Shown piece by piece: positions 17,010-25,557 of a stretch of DNA of 64,000 nucleotides (its first letter is position 1; the number at the start of each line of letters is the position of its first letter). The notes below the pieces were generated by a model. That model searched no databases. It was given only the letters and a program-made list of their open reading frames with translations, and was not told the DNA's origin. Location of the stretch: positions 115,831 through 179,830 of the forward strand of contig CALTVC010000006.1 of NCBI GenBank assembly GCA_943912855.1. The letters are read 5' to 3'. The translations under genes and the position numbers were made by a program. Origin of the DNA: an uncultured Flavobacterium sp. Its GTDB lineage: Bacteria; Bacteroidota; Bacteroidia; Flavobacteriales; Flavobacteriaceae.

Positions 17010-17530
17010 CATTTAATCATTAACCGTTCGCTCACTTCCTTGCCTGTCGCTATATCTTTTCCGTAAAAATCTATGTGAAGCACGTTGGTACGCAGTTTGC
17101 CCATTTGCAGGTATAATCGTTTTACTATAATGTTTTTTCCGTTTACGTTTGCCGTAACGTACGGTTTGCCGTCTTTCCCCAATCGTAAAACCAACTTTTT
17201 CGCAGGGTAAGCAGCCAGGGTAAACTCGCACAATGTGGCATCGGCCGAGTTTATTTCCACGCCATACGCCATTTTGCGCTGTACCTGGGTGAGTTCCTCA
17301 CGTATGCCGTTCTTTGATTTTTCGTAGGTAAGTCGGTATACATCTATGGGGTCGTCAGCGTCCAGTTTAGACTGTGCAGTAACATTGGCATCGTATACAA
17401 AAGTATTGTGGTTGTTGCTGTGCTGTATGTAAAACAGCCTATGGCGGGCATCGGGTGGGGTGGGATAACCCTGTTGAGCCAGTAACAGCACCGGAAAAAG
17501 CGCAAAGAATACACCTAATATTTGTTTCAT
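17009..17530 (-). CDS. Secreted DUF4833-type protein
   Basis: A 173-residue protein with a signal peptide ending LLAQQ. The mature part has the order I associate with DUF4833: RLFYIQHSNNHNTFVYDANV near the start, DPIDVYRLTYE, QRKMAYGVEI, and near the end HIDFYGKDIATGKEVSERL. Proteins of this kind are exported and of unknown function, with an all-beta appearance. The stop codon overlaps the edge of an inverted repeat. The family call is from memory but matches along the whole length. Confidence 0.75.
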   Translation of the reverse strand: MKQILGVFFALFPVLLLAQQGYPTPPDARHRLFYIQHSNNHNTFVYDANVTAQSKLDADDPIDVYRLTYEKSKNGIREELTQVQRKMAYGVEINSADATLCEFTLAAYPAKKLVLRLGKDGKPYVTANVNGKNIIVKRLYLQMGKLRTNVLHIDFYGKDIATGKEVSERLMIK

Positions 17531-17588
17531 GTTGTTTCGTGGTTTACCTAAAGGTACACCTTTTTTGTTTTAAACTACATTACGCTGT

Positions 17589-17620
17589 TTGTTAAAGTAC
17601 TGCGCCAACCAATATATTTG
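17589..17620 (+). promoter_or_regulatory. Bacteroidetes-type promoter
   Basis: TTG at 17589-17591 and TATATTTG at 17613-17620, 21 bases apart, predict a start near 17627, just before the ATG at 17635. Confidence 0.55.
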
Positions 17621-17634
17621 GCTATTTTTACCCT

Positions 17635-18204
17635 ATGAAAAAACTACTGATTACCCTGTTGCTGCTTGCGGGTTGTATGCTGAATGCCCAGGACATGAAA
17701 GCCCTGCTTGCCGATGCCACACGTATGTACAAGAACACTACCAGCGGAAAGTATGAAGCCCTGCTTGCCGATACCTACCCGAAGATTTTTGAGGTAGTAC
17801 CTAAAGAGAAGATGTTGCAGGTACTAAAAAGCACGCTTCAGGGCGATGGCTATATTATGGACGTACTGGACGCGGAACCCAACTTTAAATTTGGCGATGT
17901 AAAAACGGTAAATGGTGGTTTTTATACGCTTGTAGACCACGATTTGCTTATAAAAATGACCTTCGTAGAACCGCTTACCGGTCTTGAAGCAAAGGAGATG
18001 CTGAAGAACCTGAAAACGTCTATGAAAACGGAAGAGATAACCTTCAGCCCTAAATTCAATTCGTTTACGATAAAGAAACGTGCCGATGTAATTGCGATTT
18101 CAAACAGTGTTACGGCGGGTAAGTGGAAGTTTCTTAACCGTGCGAATCCTGCGATGATGACCAAGGTGCTTGGCGAAGATGTAGTTAAGGCATTGGGACT
18201 TTAA
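17635..18204 (+). CDS. Exported hypothetical protein
   Basis: A 189-residue protein. The N-terminus has a hydrophobic core followed by AGCMLNAQ, which fits either cleavage after NAQ or lipidation at Cys14; the region before Cys14 is short for a lipoprotein. The rest contains KYEALLADTYPKIFEVVPKE, and ends with KWKFLNRANPAMMTKVLG. I do not recognise the family. It probably acts in the periplasm. It has its own promoter and converges on the NUDIX gene only 8 bases away. Confidence 0.7.
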   Translation: MKKLLITLLLLAGCMLNAQDMKALLADATRMYKNTTSGKYEALLADTYPKIFEVVPKEKMLQVLKSTLQGDGYIMDVLDAEPNFKFGDVKTVNGGFYTLVDHDLLIKMTFVEPLTGLEAKEMLKNLKTSMKTEEITFSPKFNSFTIKKRADVIAISNSVTAGKWKFLNRANPAMMTKVLGEDVVKALGL

Positions 18205-18212
18205 TACCGTTA

Positions 18213-18665
18213 CTAAATAATTAGTACAAGCTCATCAAGGAAGGCTGCCTGGCGTTCGTTGATGAGCTTTTTTGCTTCATCATAGGTAAACCATCCGGCT
18301 TTGTCCACTTCGGGAAATGATTTTATTTTGCCTGACTTCGGAGGCCATTCCATTTCAAAGGTATTACACGTAATGTTTCCGGCATCTAAATCACCCTCGG
18401 CAGCCCAGCAGTGTACGGTTTTACCTCCCTTTTGGGTTATGGGTTGCAGTTCCTTAAGGGGCGGCTGGGGTGTGTAGCCCGTTTCTTCAGTAAATTCCCG
18501 AAGGGCGCAGTGCTGTAAGTCTTCATTGGTATTTGGTTCGCCTTTTGGTATGGTCCACCAGCCTTCATCTTTTTTGTAAAAGAACGGCCCGCCCGGGTGT
18601 ACCAGCAGGAATTCGGGTTCGGTATTGGTAATGCGATACAGTAATATGCCTGCGCTTAGCTTCAT
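18213..18665 (-). CDS. NUDIX hydrolase
   Basis: A 150-residue protein of the compact NUDIX type. The catalytic Nudix box is complete: GEPNTNEDLQHCALREFTEE followed by TGY, giving G-x5-E-x7-REF-x-EE-x-G. The start (KLSAGILLYRI) and LLVHPGGPFF fit the diadenosine-polyphosphate/NUDIX group. It would cleave a nucleoside diphosphate linked to another group. Its first four bases overlap the end of the upstream EcsC-like gene, suggesting translational coupling. Confidence 0.9.
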   Translation of the reverse strand: MKLSAGILLYRITNTEPEFLLVHPGGPFFYKKDEGWWTIPKGEPNTNEDLQHCALREFTEETGYTPQPPLKELQPITQKGGKTVHCWAAEGDLDAGNITCNTFEMEWPPKSGKIKSFPEVDKAGWFTYDEAKKLINERQAAFLDELVLII

Positions 18666-19312
18666 TCCTCTACAAAATAATTGATGTTTTCATCACGGAA
18701 ATATTCTTCGGCGGCCTTACCAAAACGCGACATGGTCATGTAATTAAACGTGCCGCCCACAGCCGCGCCAATGCCAAACGGAATCAGCGTGCCAAGTGCC
18801 ACACCGCCACGTTTAGAGCCGTATTTGGTTACCAGTTTTCTGCCTATCTTTTGGTTTATGCGGTTGCGTATGCGGTCGGTTATGTGCTGGTCAAAGTGTT
18901 TTACGGTAATGCGTTCGCCTGCCATCATTCCTGCTTTTTCGGGTAAAACCACACCACTCCATAAACCAAGTACCACGGTAAACCGGTCGTCAAAATCTTC
19001 CTCAGTATCCTGTCCGTAAATAAGCCCCGTGCCATAGCAGAGCGATGCCATCCAGCGGAGCATGAGCAGCACATCGGCCGATATGGCACCGGCTTCAATG
19101 GCTACCTGTGCTACCGTACCCAGCCCGGGTATAACGCCCGGTAGCGCGCTAACCACACCTACCGATGTATACTTGCGGCGCACCTGACCACGGTATATTT
19201 TGGCAAGTTCGTGTCCGTATACACCCGGATGCTTTTGTTTGAGCAGGGCTATTTCGTTGCGAACTTCGGCAAACGGAGGCATTAGTTTTTTTATGAGGGC
19301 GTTGAAGTCCAT
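18662..19312 (-). CDS. EcsC-like membrane-associated protein
   Basis: A 216-residue protein. Two glycine/alanine-rich hydrophobic segments, VVSALPGVIPGLGTVAQVAI and GTLIPFGIGAAVGGTFNYM, look like re-entrant or membrane-inserted hairpins, as in EcsC-family proteins. Charged helical segments lie between. No catalytic motif is seen. It is the first gene of a two-gene unit with the NUDIX hydrolase (four-base overlap). The EcsC assignment is tentative. Confidence 0.6.
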   Translation of the reverse strand: MDFNALIKKLMPPFAEVRNEIALLKQKHPGVYGHELAKIYRGQVRRKYTSVGVVSALPGVIPGLGTVAQVAIEAGAISADVLLMLRWMASLCYGTGLIYGQDTEEDFDDRFTVVLGLWSGVVLPEKAGMMAGERITVKHFDQHITDRIRNRINQKIGRKLVTKYGSKRGGVALGTLIPFGIGAAVGGTFNYMTMSRFGKAAEEYFRDENINYFVEE

Positions 19313-19437
19313 GGTAAAGGAATTTACTCATTAAAGATAAGGATTTGCTTACGCAAACCGAAAGGTTTTAAGACGCTGTTGTGAAAGTTGGGTCGAAATG
19401 AATATCTTTATTCTTTAATTGTGCCAACCCCAACCTG

Positions 19438-20316
19438 ATGGAAAAAGTACTGCTGATAGGTAACGACATAAATAACGCTACCGGCCCTTACTCGTGGGCA
19501 AACCTCATAAACGGACTGATGGAGTATGCCGATGCTACTCCGCCCATAAACACGGAGAACAAACCGTTCCCCATGCTTTATGAGGAAATTTACCTCAATG
19601 CGGTAAAGCGGCACGCCGCTCCCGAAATGCGCATAAAGAAGTTCATTGCCGCGCAAACCCGTAACATGGAGTCTAACGAGCTGCATAAGAACATACTTGA
19701 TTTAGAGATTCCTAATATACTTACCACCAATTACGACCTCTGTTTTGAAAAGACACTGGGTTTTAAGGAGAAGTACTGTAAAAACAGGGGGATTATCCAG
19801 GAGAATGTTTACAGCCTGTTTAGGTTTCATAATACCGACAGCCATAAAATTTGGCACATACACGGCAGCCAAACCATGCCCGGTTCCATAACGCTGGGGT
19901 ATGAGCACTATGGCGGATACCTGCAGCAAATGCGTAACTATGTGGCTTCGGGTACGCAAAAGACCTATACAAGTAAGAACTTCCTGCCCATGGGGCGCCG
20001 CATAAAAACCGGACACGTAGAGCACCACAGCTGGATAGACTTCTTTTTTACCCATGATGTACACATCTTTGGGCTTAACCTTGATTTTGTGGAAATGCAC
20101 CTGTGGTGGCTGCTCAGCTATCGTGCGCGCGTTATTGTAGAGGGGCGTTTCCCGGTAATGAATAAGATTTATTATTACTACCCTGCACAGTATGAAGAAC
20201 GCTCGCGCCACAAGCTGGAAATGATGCGGATAAGTGAAGTGGAAACCATAAAAGTAGATAACTTTAAAAACAAGACCGCTTACTATAACCGTATTATCAG
20301 TTCGCTGAAAAAATAA
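19438..20316 (+). CDS. SIR2-like domain protein
   Basis: A 292-residue protein with the marks of a SIR2-like NAD-binding domain: an N-terminal strand-loop LLIGNDIN (residues 5-12), ILTTNYD (94-100), WHIHGS (139-144) and FGLNLDFVEMHLWWLL (211-226). Asn98, Asp100 and His142 fit the conserved NAD-site positions of SIR2-type folds. Known members are deacylases or NADases, and several phage-defence systems use SIR2-like NADases. Here it has no partner gene, so a defence role is only a possibility. It is read away from the EcsC-like gene. Confidence 0.75.
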   Translation: MEKVLLIGNDINNATGPYSWANLINGLMEYADATPPINTENKPFPMLYEEIYLNAVKRHAAPEMRIKKFIAAQTRNMESNELHKNILDLEIPNILTTNYDLCFEKTLGFKEKYCKNRGIIQENVYSLFRFHNTDSHKIWHIHGSQTMPGSITLGYEHYGGYLQQMRNYVASGTQKTYTSKNFLPMGRRIKTGHVEHHSWIDFFFTHDVHIFGLNLDFVEMHLWWLLSYRARVIVEGRFPVMNKIYYYYPAQYEERSRHKLEMMRISEVETIKVDNFKNKTAYYNRIISSLKK

Positions 20317-20346
20317 TTAACTATAGATTTTACAGTTCAGGAGGAT

Positions 20347-20490
20347 TCAGTTTTTACTCATATTTTTCCTGAACTCCCTTAACACATCATTCATATCTTC
20401 CGTCTGGTCAGTATCGGTTTCATGTAATCCCTGCATGAGTGCCTGCTTTTGTTCGTTGGTAAAAGCACCTTTTATCAGTAGACTTTCCAT
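20347..20490 (-). CDS. Possible 47-residue small protein
   Basis: An ATG at 20490 opens a 47-codon frame (MESLLIKGAFTNEQKQALMQ at the start), ending REFRKNMSKN. It is hydrophilic, acidic in the middle and helical. The start AFTNEQKQAL resembles the opening of some short antitoxin-like proteins, but no toxin gene is adjacent. No clear promoter or ribosome-binding site is visible. It could be a remnant of a longer gene. Confidence 0.4.
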   Translation of the reverse strand: MESLLIKGAFTNEQKQALMQGLHETDTDQTEDMNDVLREFRKNMSKN

Positions 20491-20640
20491 AGCATTTGGG
20501 TATTCGTTTTCTGCTATTCAGCACTCTTTTTTACAACTCGTCCTTCATATTCTACAGTTCGGTAATACTCTTTTTTATCGGGAGGGAAATGTTTGCATCT
20601 TTGCTTTATCAAAATGTAACAACCATTAAATCTGATTATT

Positions 20641-21270
20641 ATGATACGAGTTATTACTGCACTGTTCCTTTTTATCTGTGGTATGGTTAATGCCCAAAGC
20701 CAATACGAAACCGGTATGAAAAAAGCCTTTACGCTATGGGGCGAAGGCAAATCTACCGAAGCATCGGCTTTATTTGAACGTATAGCTGCTGCCGAAAAAG
20801 ACAACTGGCTGCCTAACTACTATGTGGCGCTTGTAAATACTACCGAAGCTTTTAAAACAAAAGATAAAGAGAAGATAAACGCCCTGCTTACCAAGGCACA
20901 AACCGCACAGGATGCCGCAATGGTGCAGTCGGCTGCCAACTCAGAGTTGTGCGTTATGCAGGCCATGATATACACTGCCTGGATTGTTTACGACCCCATG
21001 ACAAACGGCATGAAGCTTAGCGCAAAGGTTAACGAAGCCTACCTTAAAGCACAAACACTGGCACCTAACAACCCAAGGGCGGTATTTGGTAAAGCGGAAT
21101 ATGACCTGGGTTCGGCTAAGTATTTTGGTAATGATACCAAGCCAATTTGCGCACAGGTAGAGCGTTCTATACAGCTTTTTGATACCTTTAAGCCTGAAAC
21201 GGCTTTTAGCCCAGACTGGGGTAAAGACCGTGCCGTGGCTACGCTGGCACAGTGTGGCGAAAAAAAATAA
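20641..21270 (+). CDS. Exported hypothetical protein with TPR-like helices
   Basis: A 209-residue protein with a signal peptide ending MVNAQ. The mature part is alpha-helical with TPR-like alternation: MKKAFTLWGEGKSTEASALF, then NYYVALVNTTEAF and YLKAQTLAPNNPRAVFGKAE. Similar exported proteins are common in flavobacteria, and I cannot name a function. Twenty bases separate it from the LytS kinase gene, so they may be cotranscribed. Confidence 0.7.
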   Translation: MIRVITALFLFICGMVNAQSQYETGMKKAFTLWGEGKSTEASALFERIAAAEKDNWLPNYYVALVNTTEAFKTKDKEKINALLTKAQTAQDAAMVQSAANSELCVMQAMIYTAWIVYDPMTNGMKLSAKVNEAYLKAQTLAPNNPRAVFGKAEYDLGSAKYFGNDTKPICAQVERSIQLFDTFKPETAFSPDWGKDRAVATLAQCGEKK

Positions 21271-21290
21271 CAGTATACAAAACCTAACGT

Positions 21291-22634
21291 ATGAAATTTG
21301 TAATAAGAGAACTGCTGCGCTCCACCACATTTGGGTTAATAATATTTATAGTATTGTTTCTCATAAACATAGCGGCAGGTAATAAGATCAGTATAGACTA
21401 CCACTTGCTCATACAGTTCCTTTACATCATGATTTATACGTATGCGTTGCACTTTGTAAACGCCGGCATTTATGTACTCATGGACCGCTGGTTCGAAGGT
21501 TCCAGGACATCGCCAAAGCGTATAGTGCTAGGGTTTGTAATGGCATTTTCGGCATCTATGGTAGTACTTTTACTGCTGCGTATTTTTGAAGATGTGGTTA
21601 TAGAGGGCAAAACCTTTGTGCAGTATTTTCAGGATGAACGCCTGGATAATTTCTATACGCCTACTATCATACTGCTTATCATAACCTTTTCGGTACACCT
21701 CTTTTATTTTTACAGGCAGTACCAGGAGAACCGTGTAAAACAACAAAAGATAATAGCGGGTACGGCTTCGGCTAAGTTCGAAACGCTAAAGAACCAGATA
21801 GACCCGCACTTTTTGTTTAACAGCCTTAACGTACTGAGTTCGCTCATTGAAGAAAACCCGGACAGTGCACAGAAGTTTACCACATCGCTTAGCAAGGTAT
21901 ACCGCTACGTGTTGGAACAAAAAGACAAGGAGCTGGTAAGCATAGAAGAGGAGTTGGCTTTTGCCAAAACCTATATGAACCTGCTAAAAATGCGTTTTGA
22001 AAACAGCCTGTTCTACGAATTGCCCGAAAAACTGGTTAATCCCGAGGGTATGGTGGTGCCGCTTTCGCTACAGCTATTGCTGGAAAACACCGTAAAGCAC
22101 AATGTGGTGAGCGAGCAGAAACCACTACACATAAGGATATTTGAACAGGAGGGATACCTGGTGGTGCAAAACGACTACCAGAAGAAGGAAGTACTGCAAG
22201 ACCGTCGTGGCGTGGGATTGCAAAACATTATAAGTCGCTACGCCATCATTACCCGCCGACAGGTGGTTATTGAGCAAACAGAAAAACATTTTACCGTTAA
22301 ATTACCTACTCTTACTAAACAAGTTACTATTATGGAAACCGCATATACCACAGACCAGGACAACTACAACAAAGCCCTGAAACACGTAGAAGATATTAAA
22401 GGATTTTATGGTCACCTGTTTTCTTATGTGGTGGTTATAGGAGGGCTTTTAGTGCTGAACCTGCTTACTTCTCCCGGAACATTATGGTTCTTTTGGCCGG
22501 CAATGGGCTGGGGACTGGGACTGGGCGCACACGCTATACGAGTGTTTAACATTATGCCATTTATGGGCAAAGAATGGGAACAACGAAAAATACGACAGCT
22601 TATGGAAGAAGAACGTAACAATAAGTGGAGGTAA
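21291..22634 (+). CDS. LytS-type histidine kinase fused to a 2TM domain
   Basis: A 447-residue membrane sensor. Residues 1-140 hold four predicted membrane helices. The His_kinase domain (about 160-250) has the phosphoacceptor in NQIDPHFLFNSLN (His173). An ATPase part follows with LLLENTVKHN and RRGVGLQNI. A C-terminal 2TM domain (about 350-447) has IKGFYGHLFSYVVVIGG, then FFWPAMGWGLGLGAH and GKEWEQRKIRQLM. Usually such kinases are followed by a LytTR response regulator; here two more 2TM genes follow and no regulator. The signal and partner are unknown. Confidence 0.88.
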   Translation: MKFVIRELLRSTTFGLIIFIVLFLINIAAGNKISIDYHLLIQFLYIMIYTYALHFVNAGIYVLMDRWFEGSRTSPKRIVLGFVMAFSASMVVLLLLRIFEDVVIEGKTFVQYFQDERLDNFYTPTIILLIITFSVHLFYFYRQYQENRVKQQKIIAGTASAKFETLKNQIDPHFLFNSLNVLSSLIEENPDSAQKFTTSLSKVYRYVLEQKDKELVSIEEELAFAKTYMNLLKMRFENSLFYELPEKLVNPEGMVVPLSLQLLLENTVKHNVVSEQKPLHIRIFEQEGYLVVQNDYQKKEVLQDRRGVGLQNIISRYAIITRRQVVIEQTEKHFTVKLPTLTKQVTIMETAYTTDQDNYNKALKHVEDIKGFYGHLFSYVVVIGGLLVLNLLTSPGTLWFFWPAMGWGLGLGAHAIRVFNIMPFMGKEWEQRKIRQLMEEERNNKWR

Positions 22635-22773
22635 ATTTTTAGTGTTCAGTTACAGTTTGCAGTCATCAGACTTCAGGCTTGCCACAGGAGTTTAATCATC
22701 AATCTAATCATTTGTTTATGGTTTGTAGTCAACCAAAAACTACAAACCATAAACATTAAAACTTACATTCATC

Positions 22774-23097
22774 ATGAATAATTATTTTAACGAACAGGAA
22801 GCTTACGTACGAGCAAAGAAAAAAGTAAAGGAAATCAGAAGTTTCTATTACAATCTTATATGCTACAGCATTGTAATTAATGGCCTTATGATTCTTAATC
22901 TGGTTACTTCCCCAGAGCATCTTTGGTTCTTCTACCCGGCGTTAGGGTGGGGTGTAGGATTGCTGTTTCACGGTATGGGGGCCTTTGGGGTAACACCGCT
23001 ATTAGGCAAAGACTGGGAGGAACGCAAAATGCGTGAGTATATGCAGAAAGAGCAACAGTTTGATAATGAGGTGAAACAAAACACACAACAGTTATGA
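22774..23097 (+). CDS. Single 2TM-domain protein
   Basis: A 107-residue protein made almost only of one 2TM domain: VKEIRSFYYNLICYSIVING as helix 1, HLWFFYPALGWGVGLLFHG as helix 2, and the terminal GKDWEERKMREYM. It is very similar to the C-terminal domain of the upstream kinase, which points to duplication. Its last four bases overlap the next 2TM gene (ATGA). It is probably an accessory membrane subunit for the kinase, by inference from order and similarity. Confidence 0.85.
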   Translation: MNNYFNEQEAYVRAKKKVKEIRSFYYNLICYSIVINGLMILNLVTSPEHLWFFYPALGWGVGLLFHGMGAFGVTPLLGKDWEERKMREYMQKEQQFDNEVKQNTQQL

Positions 23098-23747
23098 AAA
23101 CCAATATAAACTCTGATTCGGCAAGGGCGTTTAAAAGAGTTGAAAGTGTAAAGGGTTTTTACAGCCACTGCGCCATTTGGATACTGCTAAACGTGTTTTT
23201 GTTTATTGGTAGCAATACACTAAGCAATGTACATCAGGAATTCTGGGACGTAAGCTTTGCTATTATTACTGTGTTAGGAGGCTTTGGGCTTTTAGGACAC
23301 TTTATGGGGGTATTCGGTTATCGGATATTTTTTAGCGAAAGACAGGAAAAAAGAGCGTTCAGGCTCGCGTTTAACGAAATAGAATATAACAGCAATAAAA
23401 CAAACCCCGATATGGAAAAGTCAGTAATAACAGAACAGCTTAAAATGGAGCGCGCCCGCCGAAGAATAAAGGCACTAAAAGGTTTTTATATACACTTTGC
23501 GGTTTACATTGTTGTAAACGCGGGGTTGCTTATAACATCCTATTTCAAAGGCGATTACTTACAGAAACAGCCTCATGAGTTTTGGTCGTTCCAAACGTTT
23601 AGTACGGCTGTGTTCTGGGGTATAGGGCTACTGTGCCATGCGTTTAATACCTTTGGTACAAGCCTGCTTTTGGGTAAAGGCTGGGAAGACCGAAAAATAA
23701 GGGAATACATGGACAACAATAAGAATTCCTCTACCAAGTGGGAATAA
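23094..23747 (+). CDS. Double 2TM-domain protein
   Basis: A 217-residue protein with two 2TM domains in tandem. The first (about 15-95) has VKGFYSHCAIWILLNVFLF and ends in a divergent tail with RQEKRAFRLAF. The second (about 120-217) has LKGFYIHFAVYIVVNAGLL, WSFQTFSTAVFWGIGLLCHA and GKGWEDRKIREYM. With the upstream genes this makes four 2TM domains in one run. It is coupled to the preceding gene by a four-base overlap and ends 3 bases before a convergent Crp/Fnr gene. Confidence 0.85.
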   Translation: MKTNINSDSARAFKRVESVKGFYSHCAIWILLNVFLFIGSNTLSNVHQEFWDVSFAIITVLGGFGLLGHFMGVFGYRIFFSERQEKRAFRLAFNEIEYNSNKTNPDMEKSVITEQLKMERARRRIKALKGFYIHFAVYIVVNAGLLITSYFKGDYLQKQPHEFWSFQTFSTAVFWGIGLLCHAFNTFGTSLLLGKGWEDRKIREYMDNNKNSSTKWE

Positions 23748-23750
23748 CCC

Positions 23751-24341
23751 TTACTGCTTGGCAAGCTTGGCACGCGTCTTACTAAGGAACTCAGCAGAAA
23801 TACCCAGGTACGATGCTATGTAATGTTGTGCCACACGCTGGGGCAGGGTAGGGTACAGCTCTAAGAACTCCACATACTTGTCTAGCGCGGTTTTACTGAT
23901 GGTGTTTATGAGCCTGTTTTGAGTAACGGTTAGGTGGCGTTGTACCAGTATCCTGAAAGCACGCTCAAAACGGGGTGCCAACTCAAACAACTGTTCTTTG
24001 GTTTCCGGATTAAACATCAGGAACTCGGAATCCTCAAGGGTTTCAATGTACATTTTGCTGGGCTTTTGGTCAAAAGCACTGCTGGATATGTCGCCCACCC
24101 ATGCATCTTCTATGGCAAACTGAAGTATTACTTCAAACCCATTACTGTCTATATAGTACTTACGCACACAGCCTTTTAATACAAAAGCCTCAAAAGTACA
24201 GATGTCGCCTTCGTGCAGCATTACGGTTTTCTTAGGTACTTTTTTATATTCCAAAAGAGAATTGAAAATATCAAGTTCCTCGTCAGAGAAATTTACGTAA
24301 CGGCTGATGTTTTTGTTTATCTGGGTAAAAGATGCGTCCAT
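23751..24341 (-). CDS. Crp/Fnr-family transcriptional regulator
   Basis: A 196-residue regulator: a cyclic-nucleotide-binding-like barrel (about 20-120, with TVMLHEGDICTFEAFVLKG and VILQFAIEDAWVGD) and a compact helix-turn-helix at the end (HYIASYLGISAEFLSKTRAK). It is of the same compact class as the genes at 1662 and 55471. A TAnnTTTG element (TATTTTTG on the minus strand, 24362-24369) lies 20 bases before the ATG. It converges on the 2TM cluster, with no shared promoter, so I do not infer control of that cluster. Confidence 0.88.
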   Translation of the reverse strand: MDASFTQINKNISRYVNFSDEELDIFNSLLEYKKVPKKTVMLHEGDICTFEAFVLKGCVRKYYIDSNGFEVILQFAIEDAWVGDISSSAFDQKPSKMYIETLEDSEFLMFNPETKEQLFELAPRFERAFRILVQRHLTVTQNRLINTISKTALDKYVEFLELYPTLPQRVAQHYIASYLGISAEFLSKTRAKLAKQ

Positions 24342-24458
24342 ACTGTATGAAAGGTTTTACACAAAAATAAGGCATTAGCCACAAAAAATACTAACATTGG
24401 TTGTATTAGTGGTATTAAGCCATGAATTACACAAATCAAAAAGATAAAAAAAGACTGC

Positions 24459-24575
24459 TATTTTCCATTTCGACCGCAGCGCAGCGGAGTGGAGACTCCG
24501 AAGGCTGAACGAAGTTAAATCTCTATCAATATCTAATTACATGAGATTTCTCCTGTCGTCGAAATAGAAAATAGC
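24459..24575. repeat. Intergenic element with terminal inverted repeats
   Basis: CTATTTTCCATTTCGAC at the left end and GTCGAAATAGAAAATAG at the right end are nearly complementary. Between them, CGCAGCGCAGCGGAGTGGAG and GAGATTTCTCC are phrases I know from short interspersed repeats in flavobacteria. There is no coding frame. A separate AGCTTAGTCGCTCAGAGG repeat (24592-24620) follows. Confidence 0.65.
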
Positions 24576-24621
24576 AACCTTTTTGTTCAGTAGCTTAGTC
24601 GCTCAGAGGCTAAGAAGCTAT

Positions 24622-25530
24622 CTAAAAAAGTCCCTCTACCGAAAGATACCTTTCACCCGTATCATAGCTAAAGGTAAGCACAGTGGCACCTGCCGGAATT
24701 TCGCTAAGTTTTTTATTTACAGCAGCTAACGATGCCCCGCTCGATATGCCTATGAGAGCGCCTTCCTCCTTGGCGGCACGGCGGGTGTAGTCAAACGCTT
24801 CGTCTTTACTCACCTGGATAATACCGTCTATAACGCTGCTGTTATAAATACTCGGTACAAAACCCGCCCCAATACCCTGAATAGGGTGTGGACCCGGAGC
24901 GCCTCCGCTTAATACAGGCGATAATTCGGGCTCAACGGCAAATACCTTGAGGCTTGGCCATTTTTCTTTTAAAACCTCCGCTACGCCCGTTATATGTCCT
25001 CCTGTGCCCACACCGGTAATCAGGTAGTCGATGCCCTCAGGGAAGTCGGCTATGATTTCCTGCGCAGTGGTTCGGCGGTGTATATCGGTATTTGCAGGGT
25101 TGTCAAACTGGCTTGGCGACCACGCGTTAGGCGTAGCTGCGGTTAGCTCGGCAGCTTTTGCAATAGCGCCTTTCATACCCAGTTCGCGTGGGGTAAGTTC
25201 AAACTCCGCACCGTAAATAGACATCAGTCTGCGGCGTTCCACGCTCATGCTTTCGGGCATAACCAGTATCAGTTTATAGCCTTTCACAGCGGCTACCAAT
25301 GCCAACCCAATGCCCGTATTGCCCGATGTAGGCTCTATGATAACGCTGTCCGGCTTCAGGATGCCCTTGGCTTCGGCGTCTTCTATCATTGCTAAAGCGA
25401 TGCGGTCTTTAATGCTGCTACCGGGGTTGGTACGTTCCAGCTTGGCATACACATTGGCATCAGGGAACAGTTTGTTCAGTTTTACGTGGGACGTATTGCC
25501 TATGGTTTCAAGAATGCTGTTTGCTTTCAT
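24622..25530 (-). CDS. cysM: Cysteine synthase
   Basis: A 302-residue PLP enzyme that makes cysteine from O-acetylserine and sulfide (or thiosulfate). The PLP lysine is in NPGSSIKDRIALAM, the TSGNTGIGLALVAA loop binds the substrate carboxylate, and GVGTGGHITGVAEVL holds the cofactor phosphate. The segment SPVLSGGAPGPHPIQGIGAG is typical of this enzyme. Whether CysK or CysM is the better name cannot be decided by eye. It lies 27 bases after the serine acetyltransferase gene, so both last steps of cysteine synthesis are in one unit. Confidence 0.93.
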   Translation of the reverse strand: MKANSILETIGNTSHVKLNKLFPDANVYAKLERTNPGSSIKDRIALAMIEDAEAKGILKPDSVIIEPTSGNTGIGLALVAAVKGYKLILVMPESMSVERRRLMSIYGAEFELTPRELGMKGAIAKAAELTAATPNAWSPSQFDNPANTDIHRRTTAQEIIADFPEGIDYLITGVGTGGHITGVAEVLKEKWPSLKVFAVEPELSPVLSGGAPGPHPIQGIGAGFVPSIYNSSVIDGIIQVSKDEAFDYTRRAAKEEGALIGISSGASLAAVNKKLSEIPAGATVLTFSYDTGERYLSVEGLF

Positions 25531-25557
25531 ATCAAAATCTATAATTGGGATTAATTA

